NCBI GenBank assembly: GCA_021847105.1
Contig: JAJZUT010000012.1
Coordinates: 52,016 to 116,015, forward strand
Direction: 5' to 3'
DNA length: 64,000 bases
Source of the DNA: Pseudomonadota bacterium
GTDB lineage: Bacteria; Pseudomonadota; Gammaproteobacteria; Steroidobacterales; Steroidobacteraceae
The position numbers and the translations under genes were made by a program. This document shows, piece after piece, positions 51,991-63,154 of the stretch (position 1 is its first letter; every line of letters begins with the position of its first letter). The notes under the pieces were generated by a model. That model was not told where the DNA came from and searched no databases. It saw only the letters and a program-made list of their open reading frames with translations.

Positions 51991-54812
51991 ATGAACTGCC
52001 GTTCCTCGCCCGGGCCCTCGATGTTACTGACGCACCGGGCACACAACTGAGGGTGTGCGTCGCTGGCACCCACCTCGGGTCGATGCTGCCAACAGCGCAC
52101 GCATTTCGCATCGTGCGTCGGCTTGACCGCGATCCACACGTCCTCGCGTGCCGTATTGACCGCTAGCACGGCACCCGCAGGCGGCGCAGTCACGCGGTGC
52201 ACGCGCGCATGCGAGGTGATGAAGAAAAACCGCAGTTCTGCCCCAAGCGCCGCAAAGCGTGCGTACGGCTCTTGCGCGGCGCAGTATACGTCGAGTTCGG
52301 CTTGCAGCGGCGCGCCGATCTGTCCGGCGTCGCGCAGCTTCTCGAGTTCGCGCGTCACATCGGCCCGCAGCGCAAGCAGGGCCGGCCAGTCGATCGCGCT
52401 CGCGGGAGCCTCGGGCAGCGCATGCCAGGTGCTCAGGAACACCGACTCCTCGCGCGCACCGGGCAGATACTGCCAGATCTCCTCGGCGGTGAAGGAGAGA
52501 ATCGGGGCCAGCCAGCGCACCATGCTCTCGGCGATGTGGTACATCGCGGTCTGCGCCGAGCGGCGCGCACGCGAGGCGGTCGGCAGCGTGTAGATGCGGT
52601 CCTTCAGCACATCGAGATAGAACGCCCCGAGCTCGACGCTGCAGAAGTTGTGCACCCGCTGGTAGATCAGGTGAAAGGCGTAGCGGCGATAGGCGTCGCG
52701 AATTTCCTCCTGCAGCGTCGCGGCGCGAGCGAGCGCCCAGCGATCCAGCTCGAGCAGGTCCGCGGGCGCGACCGCATCGCGCGCCGGATCGAAACCATCG
52801 AGGTTGCCGAGCAGATAGCGCACGGTGTTGCGGATGCGCCGGTAGGAATCGGACATGCGCTTGAGGATCTCATCCGACACGCTCATCTCATTGGCGTAAT
52901 CGGTCGCCGACACCCACAGGCGCAGCACGTCCGCGCCGAGGCTGTTCATGACCTTCTGCGGCGCAACCACGTTGCCGAGGGATTTCGACTGCTTGCGACC
53001 CTGCTCATCGACTGTGAAGCCGTGAGTGAGCACGCCGCGGTAGGGCGCGCGCGCATAGAGCGCCTCGGACATCAGCAAGGAGCTGTGAAACCAGCCGCGG
53101 TGCTGATCCGAGCCTTCCAGATACAAATCCACCGGCGAGACGATCTCGGGCCGCTCGTGTCCGACGCACTCGAATGACAGCCCCGAGTCGGCCCATACGT
53201 CCATCACATCGGTGACCTTCTCGTACTGGCTCGCCTCGGCGCCCAGCAGCTCAGCCGGATCAAGAGCAAACCACGCCTCGATCCCTGCGCGCTCGACCCG
53301 CGCGGCGACCTGCTCGATCAACTCCTCGGTGCGCGGGTGTAGCTCCCCGCTGCCGGCGCGCACGAACAGCGGGATCGGTACGCCCCAGAGCCGCTGACGC
53401 GAAATGCACCAGTCGGGGCGCACCTCGATCATGCTGCTGATGCGCTGCTCACCCCACTCGGGCGTCCAGCTCACGGTCTTGATGTCGCGCAGCGCGTGCG
53501 CGCGCAGTCCGTTCAGATCCATGCCGATGAACCACTGCGGTGTGGCGCGGAAGATCACCGGGGTCTTGTGCCGCCAGCAATGCGGGTAGCTGTGCGTGAG
53601 CGGCTGGTGCGCGAGCAGCCGCTCGTGCGAGCGCAGCACCTCGATCAGCACCGGATTGGCCTCCTCGACACGCAGCCCCGCCACGAGCGGCGTGTCGGGG
53701 AGGAAGCGGCCGTCATTGCCGACGGGATTGACCACCGCGAGCCCGTAGCGCCGGCCCACCGCGAAGTCCTCCTGTCCGTGCCCCGGAGCGGTGTGCACGG
53801 CACCGGTACCGGCCTCGAGCGTGACGTGCTCGCCGAGAATCACCGGCACCTCGCGTGCCAGGAAAGGATGCGCAAGCCGCAGCCCCTCGAGCGCACGGCC
53901 CTCGGCCTCGGCGAGCAGCCGATGGCCGCTCGCCCCGTAGCGCCCGAGACAGGCCTCGATCAGCTCCGCCGCCAGAATGAGCCGGCGCGGATGACCGCCG
54001 ATTTCGGCCTCGAGCAGCGCGTAGCGAATATCGTCGCGCAACGCCACCGCCTGGTTGGCCGGCAGCGTCCACGGTGTGGTGGTCCAGATGACGAGGTCGA
54101 CCGGCGCTGCGCCGAGCGCATCGGCGGCGAGTGCGAAACGCTTGCCGAGGTCGGCGAGATCGACCACGCGGAACGCGACATCAATCGCCGGGGAAGTCCG
54201 CTCAGCGTACTCGACCTCCGCCTCGGCAAGCGCCGAGCGGCAATCGAGGCACCAATGCACCGGCTTGACGCCCTTGTAGAGGTGGCCGTTGCGAATGATG
54301 CGCCCGAGGGCACGGATCTGCTGCGCCTCGTAGCGCGGCGACATCGTGAGATAGGGTCGCTGCCAGTCCCCGAGCACCCCGAGCCGCTTGAAATCACGCC
54401 GCTGCAGCTCTACCTGCTCGGCCGCGTAGGCGCGGCAGGCGGCACGGAAGGCCGCAGCATCGAGTTTGCCGCCTGCCCGGCCATGTTGCTTCTCGACCTG
54501 CAGCTCGATCGGCAGACCGTGGCAGTCCCAGCCCGGGATGTAGGGCGCATCGAAACCCTCGAGCGAGCGGGCCTTGACGATGATGTCCTTGAGAATTTTG
54601 TTGACGGCATGACCGATGTGAATCGCGCCGTTGGCATAGGGCGGACCATCGTGTAGCACGAAGCGTGGCCGGCCGCGGGCGCGCTCGCGCAACTTGGCGT
54701 AGATGCCGCGCTCTTCCCAGGCGGCGACCATGGCCGGCTCGCGTTGAGCCAGATCCGCCTTCATTGGAAAGCGCGTAGCGGGCAAATTGATGGTGTGTTT
54801 GTAGTCGGACAT
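51987..54812 (-). CDS. ileS: Isoleucyl-tRNA synthetase
   Basis: A 941-residue class Ia synthetase. The HIGH motif is [14 protein letters not shown] and the KMSKS motif is [10 protein letters not shown]. An editing domain lies at about 200-400. The zinc-binding C-terminus is [12 protein letters not shown] ... CARCVSNI (paired Cys). The start ATG at 54812 ([17 protein letters not shown]) has GGCGAG upstream; the extension to 54857 overlaps the ribF-ileS gap and is not conserved in style. It lies 41 bp after ribF and overlaps lspA by 4 bp. Confidence 0.97.
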   Translation of the reverse strand: MSDYKHTINLPATRFPMKADLAQREPAMVAAWEERGIYAKLRERARGRPRFVLHDGPPYANGAIHIGHAVNKILKDIIVKARSLEGFDAPYIPGWDCHGLPIELQVEKQHGRAGGKLDAAAFRAACRAYAAEQVELQRRDFKRLGVLGDWQRPYLTMSPRYEAQQIRALGRIIRNGHLYKGVKPVHWCLDCRSALAEAEVEYAERTSPAIDVAFRVVDLADLGKRFALAADALGAAPVDLVIWTTTPWTLPANQAVALRDDIRYALLEAEIGGHPRRLILAAELIEACLGRYGASGHRLLAEAEGRALEGLRLAHPFLAREVPVILGEHVTLEAGTGAVHTAPGHGQEDFAVGRRYGLAVVNPVGNDGRFLPDTPLVAGLRVEEANPVLIEVLRSHERLLAHQPLTHSYPHCWRHKTPVIFRATPQWFIGMDLNGLRAHALRDIKTVSWTPEWGEQRISSMIEVRPDWCISRQRLWGVPIPLFVRAGSGELHPRTEELIEQVAARVERAGIEAWFALDPAELLGAEASQYEKVTDVMDVWADSGLSFECVGHERPEIVSPVDLYLEGSDQHRGWFHSSLLMSEALYARAPYRGVLTHGFTVDEQGRKQSKSLGNVVAPQKVMNSLGADVLRLWVSATDYANEMSVSDEILKRMSDSYRRIRNTVRYLLGNLDGFDPARDAVAPADLLELDRWALARAATLQEEIRDAYRRYAFHLIYQRVHNFCSVELGAFYLDVLKDRIYTLPTASRARRSAQTAMYHIAESMVRWLAPILSFTAEEIWQYLPGAREESVFLSTWHALPEAPASAIDWPALLALRADVTRELEKLRDAGQIGAPLQAELDVYCAAQEPYARFAALGAELRFFFITSHARVHRVTAPPAGAVLAVNTAREDVWIAVKPTHDAKCVRCWQHRPEVGASDAHPQLCARCVSNIEGPGEERQFI

Positions 54813-54853
54813 GAGCTCGCCGTTGACATCCCCCCCGAACTGCCGGGGGCGGA

Positions 54854-55777
54854 TCAAACCTTCAGAATCGTTCGGGCCGCCTCGGCATCCCGGTGCATCT
54901 GCGCCACGAGCGCCTCGAGGGTCGCAAAGTGAGCCTCGTCACGCAGTTTTGCCACGAACTCCACTTCGATCCGCCGGCCATACAGGTCGGCGGAAAAATC
55001 AAACACGTGCACCTCGAGCAGCAGCTGTCCGCCACCGACGGTCGGACGCCGGCCGAGGCTCGCCACCGCCGGCAAGGGCATCGCGGCAATGCCGTGCACC
55101 CGCACCGCGAAAATACCCATCACCGGCGAACGGCGCCGCTCGAGCCGCAGGTTGGCGGTAGGGTAGCCCAGCCGTCGCCCCAGCCGCTCCCCGCCGACCA
55201 CCCGACCGCTCATCGTGTACGGCCGGCCGAGCAGGCGCGCCGCGCGGTCGAACCCGCCGCCGGCGAGCGCCGAGCGCACCGCGCTGCTGCTCACACGCTG
55301 TCCATCAAGCTGCACCGGCGGCACCACCTCGGTGTCGAACCCGAGCCGTCCGCCCGCCTCGCGCAGCGTCTCGGCGGTCGCCTCCCCGTTGCGGCCGAAA
55401 CGAAAATCGTGACCGACCACGACCACCGGGGCACGCAACTGCTGCGCCAGCAGCTGCGCAAACGCCTCACCGGTGAGTGTGCGCAACGGCTCGGCGAACC
55501 GCAGTACCCACAGCACCTGCACCCCGAGCCGCTCGAACACCTGCCAGCGCTCGCGAAACGTGGTCAGGCGGGCCGGGCAATCCGCCGCGGCCAGGTATTC
55601 CCGCGGCATCGGCTCGAACGTGAGCACCATCGCGGGACGGCACAGCCGCCGGCTGTGCGCCGCCAGCGACGAGAGCAGTGCCTGGTGACCGAGGTGAATC
55701 CCGTCAAAGGTACCGATGGTGACGACACAGCCCTGCCGGCGCTCCGTCAAGCCATTGAGTCCGCGAATCAGCTCCAT
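54854..55777 (-). CDS. ribF: Bifunctional riboflavin kinase/FAD synthetase RibF
   Basis: A 307-residue enzyme making FMN and FAD from riboflavin. The N-terminal FAD synthetase domain has [14 protein letters not shown] (nucleotidyltransferase HIGH-like) and [13 protein letters not shown]. The C-terminal riboflavin kinase has [24 protein letters not shown] and [15 protein letters not shown]. It heads the ribF-ileS-lspA-ispH operon and is divergent from rpsT, the usual gamma arrangement. Confidence 0.96.
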   Translation of the reverse strand: MELIRGLNGLTERRQGCVVTIGTFDGIHLGHQALLSSLAAHSRRLCRPAMVLTFEPMPREYLAAADCPARLTTFRERWQVFERLGVQVLWVLRFAEPLRTLTGEAFAQLLAQQLRAPVVVVGHDFRFGRNGEATAETLREAGGRLGFDTEVVPPVQLDGQRVSSSAVRSALAGGGFDRAARLLGRPYTMSGRVVGGERLGRRLGYPTANLRLERRRSPVMGIFAVRVHGIAAMPLPAVASLGRRPTVGGGQLLLEVHVFDFSADLYGRRIEVEFVAKLRDEAHFATLEALVAQMHRDAEAARTILKV

Positions 55778-55887
55778 CGGCCGCCCGAGCCGTCACTGCC
55801 ACACAAAAGAGGTCAAGAATACCGCAATCGCATCGCTCGAGGCAGGTCGGCAACGGCGCGAGCGCCCACCCCGGCCGGTCGCGGGCG

Positions 55888-55916
55888 TTGACAACCCACC
55901 CCGAGGTGCGCAGACT
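55888..55916 (+). promoter_or_regulatory. Putative sigma-70 promoter of rpsT
   Basis: A perfect TTGACA (55888-55893) is followed 17 bp later by a weak CAGACT (55911-55916), or GACTAT at 19 bp. It lies 43 bp before the rpsT start. Confidence 0.5.
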
Positions 55917-55958
55917 ATCGGCCCCCCGCAACCGGGGTTCAGTGGATACGGAGCAGTT

Positions 55959-56222
55959 GTGGCCAACACGAAGTCCGCCGAAAAAGCGGCCCTCCAAGCG
56001 GAAAAACATCGCGCGCGTAACGTCGCGCTGCGCTCACGCATGCGCACGGTGGTGCGTAATGTGAATGCCGCCATCGCCGGCGGTGACAAGCCGGCCGCCG
56101 AGGCCAGCTACCGTACGGCCGTGCCCGTCATCGACTCGCTCGTCAACAAGCGCATCATCCATCGGAACAAGGCCGCTCGTCACAAGAGCCATCTGGCGGC
56201 CCGCATCCGCACGATGGCGTAA
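55959..56222 (+). CDS. rpsT: 30S ribosomal protein S20
   Basis: An 87-residue basic protein that binds 16S rRNA. It starts VANTKSAEKAALQAEKHRAR with a GTG at 55959; GGAG lies 6 nt upstream. The helical, Lys/Arg-rich sequence and length are standard for S20. It is divergent from ribF and ends 80 bp before the convergent obg stop. Confidence 0.96.
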   Translation: MANTKSAEKAALQAEKHRARNVALRSRMRTVVRNVNAAIAGGDKPAAEASYRTAVPVIDSLVNKRIIHRNKAARHKSHLAARIRTMA

Positions 56223-56301
56223 TCGGGGCACGCCGTGGACGTCAGCGGCCAAACGCGCTCGACCATCCCGGCTCCTCCCCCTGCGTTGATTGCAGTAAAG
56301 C

Positions 56302-57441
<1,140 letters not shown>

Positions 57442-57466
57442 TCACGCGGCTCCCTGACGGCTCGGG

Positions 57467-57739
57467 TTACGCTTGCGCGATGGCCGCGGGCAGCACGTTC
57501 ACGTAGGTGCGCTGCTCGAGACCCTTGCGCTGGAACTGCACCGTCCCGGCCACCTTCGCAAACAGCGTGTGATCGGTGCCGATGCCGACGTTCGAGCCGG
57601 GGCGCATGTGCGTGCCGCGCTGGCGGACGATGATGTTGCCGGCGAGCACGTGCTCACCGCCAAAGCGCTTCACGCCCAGTCGCTTGGAATGGGATTCGCG
57701 GCCGTTCTTGGTACTGCCGCCTGCCTTTTTGTGTGCCAT
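57467..57739 (-). CDS. rpmA: 50S ribosomal protein L27
   Basis: A 90-residue protein near the peptidyl transferase centre. It begins [16 protein letters not shown] and contains [20 protein letters not shown], both diagnostic of L27. GGAAGA lies 8 nt upstream. It follows rplU by 31 bp. Confidence 0.97.
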   Translation of the reverse strand: MAHKKAGGSTKNGRESHSKRLGVKRFGGEHVLAGNIIVRQRGTHMRPGSNVGIGTDHTLFAKVAGTVQFQRKGLEQRTYVNVLPAAIAQA

Positions 57740-57770
57740 GTGTGCAGTCTTCCGATCGAATGGGAGCGCT

Positions 57771-58085
57771 TCAACCCGCGCTGATGCCCGTCACCTTCAC
57801 CTCGGTGAAGCACTGACGGTGCGTCTTCTGGCGCAGATAATGGGCGCGCCGCTTGAATTTCACCACCGAGACCTTGCGGCCCTTGCCGTGGCGCACCACG
57901 GTGGCGGTCACCTTGCCGCCCGCAACGAGCGGCTTGCCGAGCTTGACCTCGGCGCCCTCACCGACCAGCAGCACCTGGTCGAACTCGACCGTGGCGCCCG
58001 GCTCGGCGTCCAATTTCTCTATGCGCAGCACCCCGTCCTGGGTCACGCGATACTGCTTTCCACCGGTGGCGATCACTGCGTACAT
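57771..58085 (-). CDS. rplU: 50S ribosomal protein L21
   Basis: A 104-residue 23S rRNA-binding protein: [20 protein letters not shown] at the start and [14 protein letters not shown] near the end are typical of L21. First gene of the rplU-rpmA-obg operon, about 43 bp from a well-formed sigma-70 promoter. Confidence 0.97.
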   Translation of the reverse strand: MYAVIATGGKQYRVTQDGVLRIEKLDAEPGATVEFDQVLLVGEGAEVKLGKPLVAGGKVTATVVRHGKGRKVSVVKFKRRAHYLRQKTHRQCFTEVKVTGISAG

Positions 58086-58127
58086 AAGCTATTGAACCAG
58101 AACGAGGGTCTTGACGAAAGGGCGGGC

Positions 58128-58156
58128 ATTCTACTGAGCGGGCGAGCGCCGGTCAA
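58128..58156 (-). promoter_or_regulatory. Sigma-70 promoter of rplU-rpmA-obg
   Basis: Minus-strand TTGACC (58151-58156) and TAGAAT (58128-58133) with a 17-bp spacer. Each box differs from consensus at one position. The predicted start is near 58121, giving a leader of about 35 nt. Confidence 0.7.
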
Positions 58157-58301
58157 ACCCAGGTTGCATCGCCCGGATTAAACCCATCTCCCCGGCGCAC
58201 CAGAGCGAGTCTTTGGCACAAATGTCTTTTTAATGCGCTTGTGCGTGCGGCGCACCTCTCGGTCGGCTACGATGCGCGGCTGTATCGAAAGTTCCCCAAT
58301 A

Positions 58302-59264
58302 ATGACCCTGGAAGAAATACGAGCGCTCGTCGAAGCCGATCTGGCTGCCGTCGACGATGTGATCCGCCAGCGCCTCAAGAGCGCAGTGCCCCTGGTCGAC
58401 CAGGTCGCCGAGCACATCATTGCCGGCGGCGGCAAGCGGCTGCGGCCACTGCTGGTGGTGCTCGCCGGGCGCGCCTGTGGACATCGTCCGATGCACATCG
58501 AGGCGGCGGCGTTCATTGAGTTCATTCACACCGCCACGCTGCTGCATGATGACGTGGTCGATGGCTCCTCGCTGCGGCGCGGCCGGTACACGGCCAATGA
58601 GGTCTTCGGCAACCAGGCGAGCGTCCTGGTCGGAGACTTCGTGTATTCGCGCGCCTTTCAGATGATGGCCTCACTCACCTCCCAGCCCGTGATGGAAATC
58701 ATGGCCGAGGCGACCAATGTGATCGCCGAAGGCGAGGTGATGCAGCTGATGAACGCCCACGACCCGCAGACCAGCGAGCAGCGCTACCTCGAGGTCATCT
58801 ACCGCAAGACTGCCAAGCTGTTCGAGGCGGGCGGAGAGGTGGCCGCCGTGCTCGCCGGAGGCCCGCAACCCTTGCGCCAGGCGCTCGCCGCCTATGGCCG
58901 ACACCTCGGCACGGCCTACCAACTCGTCGATGACGTGCTCGACTACCGCTCCAACCCGGCCGAGCGCGGCAAGAATCTCGGTGACGACCTCGCCGAGGGC
59001 AAGCCGACGCTACCGCTCATTCATGCGCTGCGCCGCGGGACGGAATCGCAGCGCGCGGTCATCCGCCAGGCCATCGAGCAGGGCGGCGCGGAGCTCGAGC
59101 CGATCATCTCGGCGATCGAATCGACCGGCGGACTCGACTACACCGCCCGCCTCGCGCAGGACGCGGCGGATCATGCCCTGGAGTCGCTGAAGGCACTCCC
59201 GGATACACCTTACAAGCGGGGCCTGGCGGCTCTTGCCCACTTCGCCGTCGAGCACACCACCTGA
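58302..59264 (+). CDS. ispB: Polyprenyl (octaprenyl) diphosphate synthase
   Basis: A 320-residue trans-prenyltransferase that builds the quinone side chain from IPP. The two Asp-rich motifs are LLHDDVVDGS (first) and QLVDDVLDY (second); GGGKRLRPLL is the conserved basic motif. It is divergent from rplU, the common gamma order. The start MTLEEIRALVEAD at 58302 is favoured over an open extension to 58233. The chain length (C40 or other) cannot be read from sequence. Confidence 0.94.
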   Translation: MTLEEIRALVEADLAAVDDVIRQRLKSAVPLVDQVAEHIIAGGGKRLRPLLVVLAGRACGHRPMHIEAAAFIEFIHTATLLHDDVVDGSSLRRGRYTANEVFGNQASVLVGDFVYSRAFQMMASLTSQPVMEIMAEATNVIAEGEVMQLMNAHDPQTSEQRYLEVIYRKTAKLFEAGGEVAAVLAGGPQPLRQALAAYGRHLGTAYQLVDDVLDYRSNPAERGKNLGDDLAEGKPTLPLIHALRRGTESQRAVIRQAIEQGGAELEPIISAIESTGGLDYTARLAQDAADHALESLKALPDTPYKRGLAALAHFAVEHTT

Positions 59265-59311
59265 TGGGCAGACCGGCCGCGGCGGGCCGGCAAAAACGCA
59301 TGCGATCGGCA

Positions 59312-59340
59312 TTGAAGCGCAGCGCGCGCTTCAGTACACT
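59312..59340 (+). promoter_or_regulatory. Promoter of tRNA-Pro
   Basis: TTGAAG (59312-59317) and TACACT (59335-59340), 17 bp apart, lie 62 bp before the mature tRNA. Confidence 0.55.
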
Positions 59341-59402
59341 GCGCCGCCCTGCCCCCGTGTGCCGCTTGCGGCCTCACCCGGGCCGGCGGGAAATCTGCAG
59401 CT

Positions 59403-59479
<77 letters not shown>

Positions 59480-59501
59480 TTGATTTTCCGGTACGTTCCG
59501 A

Positions 59502-60773
59502 TCACATGGGTGACGGTTTATACCGGAGACATGGGTAACACTTTTGCGCTGAAGGGGTTCTCGGCGCTGGTGATGCGGCATGTCTCGTGATCGAAGAAGC
59601 CCAAATCATACTGCATAAAGCTCACCAGCCAGATCTTGTCTGCGACCTGGCGGATGCCGACGTTCTGCCCTGCGAAGGCCGTGCTGAGGTTGATCTTGCG
59701 CGTGCCGATGCAGATGCGCCCGCAGGCGGTCACGGTGATTGTGAAGTCGTGGAAGGGATAGTCGAGCTCGCCGATGCCCTGGTAGAAGCGCGGTGAGGGG
59801 CGGTAGAGCTCGCTCGGATAGCGCATGTCGAGCGCCTCATGGGGCCGCTCGTTATTGAACCCCTCCAGGAACGTATCGAAGCGGCCCTGCTGCTGCAGGA
59901 AGTTCTTGGCCGCAGGCTTGGTGGCTTCCTGCTTCAGCGTTCGATGCATCCGCTCGTGACGGCCGTTCTGCTGCGGATGGGCGGGCATGGTGCGCTCGAG
60001 TGCGATCCCCAGGCGTAACCACCACACCGAGAGCTTGGTGAGGCCAAAGAGGGAGTGAGAGCTGGCAAAGGGCGTCCCGTTGTCGGTGCGGATGGCCTTG
60101 GGGAGGCCGAAATCCTTGAAAATGCGCTCGAAGACGCTGAAGGCGTACACCGCCCTGGTGCTCGAGAGAGCCTCGCAGCCGATGAGGTATCGGCTGGCGA
60201 AGTCCGTGACGGTCAGCGGATAGCAGTAGCGGCGATTGCTGAGCATGAACTCGCCCTTGTAATCCGCGCACCAGAGGTCATTCGGGGTCGTGAGCCGCGA
60301 GAGCGTCGTGCCCGTCGCCTTATAGCGGCGCGCCTTGCGTCCTCGGGTGACGAGCCCATGCCGATCCAGCACGGCGTGCACGGTGCTGATGGCCGGCAGG
60401 GGTACGTCGCTGTACTTACGACGCACCCGCTCCCGGATCTTCGGAGCACCCCAGCTGGGGTGCTCCTGCTTGAGCTGCAGAATCAGCTTCTCAACCTGGA
60501 AGGGCAGCCGATTGGCTTGCCGGTAGGGCCTGCGGCTGCGGTCGGTAAGCCCCTGAAGACCGCAATCCTTGAACCGGGAGAAGAGCTTGTAGCCGGTCTT
60601 GCGCGAGATATCGAACTCGCGGCACAGCACCGCCATCTTCTCCCCATCGAGCAACCGGGCAACAAATCGCAGCCGTTCTTCCACTTTGGAACACTCCCGC
60701 CACGGCATTTGCGTACCCCCGCAAATGCCCGAAGTGTCACCTATGTGCTCGGAATATTTCGTAACCTATGTGC
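59502..60773 (-). mobile_element. IS481-family insertion sequence, about 1,272 bp
   Basis: The left end reads TCACATGGGTGACG and the right end, inverted, reads GCACATAGGTTACG. Both continue with a second copy of a CACATRGGTRACACTT-like module (59528 area at the left: ACATGGGTAACACTTTT). A possible 4-bp duplication CCGA flanks the element (59498-59501 and 60774-60777). The exact ends are uncertain by a few bases. One intact transposase gene is inside. Confidence 0.8.
59518..60708 (-). CDS. IS481-family DDE transposase
   Basis: A 396-residue transposase. N-terminal helix-turn-helix (AVLCREFDISRKTGYKLFSRF, about residues 26-46) with a second DNA-binding region; the DDE core has the first Asp in LWCADYKGEF, the second in IRTDNGTPF and the Glu in QQNGRHERMHRTLKQ. 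The C-terminal domain resembles the small beta domain of IS481 members (GRICIGTRKINLS). It starts at the ATG 60708. All catalytic residues are present, so the element may be active. Confidence 0.93.
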   Translation of the reverse strand: MPWRECSKVEERLRFVARLLDGEKMAVLCREFDISRKTGYKLFSRFKDCGLQGLTDRSRRPYRQANRLPFQVEKLILQLKQEHPSWGAPKIRERVRRKYSDVPLPAISTVHAVLDRHGLVTRGRKARRYKATGTTLSRLTTPNDLWCADYKGEFMLSNRRYCYPLTVTDFASRYLIGCEALSSTRAVYAFSVFERIFKDFGLPKAIRTDNGTPFASSHSLFGLTKLSVWWLRLGIALERTMPAHPQQNGRHERMHRTLKQEATKPAAKNFLQQQGRFDTFLEGFNNERPHEALDMRYPSELYRPSPRFYQGIGELDYPFHDFTITVTACGRICIGTRKINLSTAFAGQNVGIRQVADKIWLVSFMQYDLGFFDHETCRITSAENPFSAKVLPMSPV

Positions 60774-60931
60774 CCGAAGGCTCATTCCTGAATTGTTTTC
60801 CTCCCCAAAACCTTTGGTTCCACCTTATTCTGTGGAGATTGGTTCCAGTTTTTGCGGGTGGCCATACATTGACGCGGGTAGGTGCGCAAGGACGATTCGC
60901 GAACCAACGTGTCAACAGCTAATTTGACGGC

Positions 60932-60950
60932 AGCCCGGCTTCGCCGGGCT
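60932..60950. terminator. Hairpin, possible terminator of the unknown cassette
   Basis: The 8-bp stem AGCCCGGC/GCCGGGCT with a 3-nt loop TTC lies 31 bp after the stop of the 221-residue gene. There is no U-run on either strand, so intrinsic termination is uncertain; it may be a GC-only hairpin. Confidence 0.3.
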
Positions 60951-60981
60951 GGCCAACTAGCTCGATTGCGCTCTTCTCGCG

Positions 60982-61647
60982 CTAGGCATCTGCTGATAAC
61001 TCATTCGCGAGGGGCTCGAACACGAGTTGCACGGCATCGCGCCACGATCGGTACTGGATTTGATCAGCGCTATACAAGGGCGAGCGAATCGTGACTCGCT
61101 GTGGGCCGCGTGTAGCCAGCGATTGCAATTCCCGGACGGAGCGACCGCCCAGGTGGCTGCTCCGAATCCACACTGGCTGACTGTAAACGATGAGGGTGCG
61201 CATTCGCCGCATCGCGATTGCGGCTTTAAAGCGCCGCTCGAGAATTTCGTCCACATAGAAGTCGCTGCCCCGGTACTGCTGGTGGTACCAGGGACCGGAC
61301 AGCCGTGCAGGGTGTAACTGCGGATCCCGTAACAGTGCTTGCACGTCAGCGAGCACTTTTGGGCCGCCCGGCCAACTCCGTCCCGGAGGAGGCGTCCGAG
61401 AAAGGTTCAGGCAGCCGAGCGCAAGCGTCCAGCCGGTCTTTCGCTCGGTCGCGTAGCCCAGAAACTGCTCCGAGATGTATATCTCGGAGAAAGCCACCAC
61501 TTTAGGACCCAAAACGAAGGCGTCGATATCGCGATCATGCTCCTCAATCCGCGCCCAGAGCTCCGCGGCAGTCGATTCGAAATCATACAGCACTTCCCGG
61601 AGGACAATCCGAGGCTCCGCGGGGATCTGCCGCGCACCTCGCTTCAC
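60982..61647 (-). CDS. Hypothetical cassette protein, 221 aa (unknown family)
   Basis: Not recognised. The GTG start at 61647 overlaps the upstream TGA as GTGA; an open extension upstream to 61920 lies inside the previous gene and looks like shadow. The sequence is a soluble globular protein: PRIVLREVLYDFESTAAELW, DAFVLGPKVVAFSEIYISEQF (beta-rich) and YRGSDFYVDEILERRFKAAI. It has several aromatic residues (WYHQQYRGSDFYV), a basic C-terminal half (RRMRTLIVYSQPVW) and no signal peptide, membrane helix or P-loop. Tight coupling to the 443-residue protein suggests they work as a pair. Codon use is more even than in the core genes around it. Confidence 0.6.
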   Translation of the reverse strand: MKRGARQIPAEPRIVLREVLYDFESTAAELWARIEEHDRDIDAFVLGPKVVAFSEIYISEQFLGYATERKTGWTLALGCLNLSRTPPPGRSWPGGPKVLADVQALLRDPQLHPARLSGPWYHQQYRGSDFYVDEILERRFKAAIAMRRMRTLIVYSQPVWIRSSHLGGRSVRELQSLATRGPQRVTIRSPLYSADQIQYRSWRDAVQLVFEPLANELSADA

Positions 61648-62975
61648 CGTGGCCGCTCTACCTGTGGATCTTTGAAACTCAGCATCAGCGCCCCCCCATG
61701 GCGGCGAGCCTCGAGCAATCCCTCCTCCCTTAGAATTGCGGCCACGGCGGATCCGTACTGCGGTGAGGGCCAGCCGGCATCGAGGAGCCAACGGCCGAAC
61801 GATCCCGCTCGCGGCGCCCCATCGCGCCTTGCCTCCAACCTCACATCCCGGCACCCGGCGAAATACGTCTCGATCTCCTCGATGACACCGGCTTGGAGTG
61901 GAAACGACAAATTCCCCCACCGCACCTCGAAACCGCTGTCCAAGTCTCCCCGATAGCTAATGAGCGTGCCACGGCCACTCAAGGGCATGACCGAGCGTCT
62001 TCGCGAAGCCCCCGCAGGCGGTACCATCGCCGCCTGCGTCCTCCTGCGCGGCCATCGCGGCAGTCCGGCTGGGGCGGCGCCGTGAGCGCTGGCACCCGTG
62101 AAGTTTTCAGCTAAACAGCGGACGTCGTAACCGATCATGAAGAGCGCCGCCTCCAGGGCCCGCATCCGCTGCGGCACGGTCGCGCCGAGTCCCTTCAAGG
62201 CAGTACCCGACCGATTTGCAAGCGCCTCGAGCAACCAGCCGAGCCGCACCTTAGCAACCGCCCAGTTCAGGATGTCATCCGGACCCGTGTAGGTGATATG
62301 ACCCGGTGACTGTGCGTCCGGAAACAGCCGCCAGACTGTACGATTGATCGCGGTGGACGGAAACGCAAGTTCGGCCGGCACTGGATCTGTTATACACGCA
62401 CTCACCCGCCAGCCCTCCACCAGTGAGCCGATGGCTGCGGCGACACGAGAGTCGTAGATTGGGAGCCCATCGTCTGCGTTCAGCGCATGCACCTTGGTGA
62501 GCATCGCATTCATATTCTCGACCGGTGGCATCAAGAGCGTCGTATCGGCTTCGTTCAAAACGAAGGCGGCCTTGCAGCTTTGGAGATAGTTGCACAGCGA
62601 CTGTGCCACACACTTGGACGTCAGAAATGGCAGTGCCCCGACCGTCGGGTTCCGGTTACCACCCCACCTAAGAATCTCCTTACAAGCCGCGAAGGCGTCG
62701 TCCTGGTTTCCTGTGTTGACCGCCAGGCACAGGTCGGCGGATAACTGTGCCAGCGTGGCACACGTTTCTGCCCAATTCCCGGTCGTCATGCCTTGCGCTC
62801 TCCAGATATACGAGCGAGCGACCGCCGGAAGGCCGATGAGCCTGCTTCTCACGGCCGCCGGAACATACCGCGAACGCGGAATGCGCAAGTTGACCTTGAG
62901 GGTCCCGACGTTTCTGTTTAGCCACGCCATAAAGTCGGTGACTGACGGGGACGCAAGGAAATCCGTCTTATTCAT
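61644..62975 (-). CDS. Hypothetical cassette protein, 443 aa (unknown family)
   Basis: Not recognised. A cytoplasmic protein with no signal or membrane segment. The N-terminal half is helical; residues about 92-175 (DAFAACKEILRWGG, LPFLTSKCVAQSLCNYLQSC) lead to MLTKVHALNADDGLPIYDSRVAAAIG (about 158-182 in two pieces). This WGG ... KVHAL ... IYDSRVA pattern gives me a faint impression of helix-hairpin-helix DNA-glycosylase-like folds; I would not rely on it. The C-terminal third is Arg-rich, then a small domain (LLDAGWPSPQYGSAVAAILREEG). The start ATG at 62975 has a weak site. The stop overlaps the 221-residue gene's GTG by 4 bp. It belongs to an accessory cassette next to tRNA-Pro and an IS481 element. 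Confidence 0.65.
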   Translation of the reverse strand: MNKTDFLASPSVTDFMAWLNRNVGTLKVNLRIPRSRYVPAAVRSRLIGLPAVARSYIWRAQGMTTGNWAETCATLAQLSADLCLAVNTGNQDDAFAACKEILRWGGNRNPTVGALPFLTSKCVAQSLCNYLQSCKAAFVLNEADTTLLMPPVENMNAMLTKVHALNADDGLPIYDSRVAAAIGSLVEGWRVSACITDPVPAELAFPSTAINRTVWRLFPDAQSPGHITYTGPDDILNWAVAKVRLGWLLEALANRSGTALKGLGATVPQRMRALEAALFMIGYDVRCLAENFTGASAHGAAPAGLPRWPRRRTQAAMVPPAGASRRRSVMPLSGRGTLISYRGDLDSGFEVRWGNLSFPLQAGVIEEIETYFAGCRDVRLEARRDGAPRAGSFGRWLLDAGWPSPQYGSAVAAILREEGLLEARRHGGALMLSFKDPQVERPR

Positions 62976-63154
62976 TTAAATATCTCATGTTGGTCGTTTT
63001 ATAAGGCAACAACTGCGCCGCGCGCCCGCCAATTTCACGATTTCGGAGAACATTTCGGATCAGGCACGCATCTCTTCGCATGGCGCCCGGGGGAAGCCGA
63101 CCGACAGCGTTACGCGATTCTTGGTCAGCGTGGCGGCTTCGATACACACTACAA

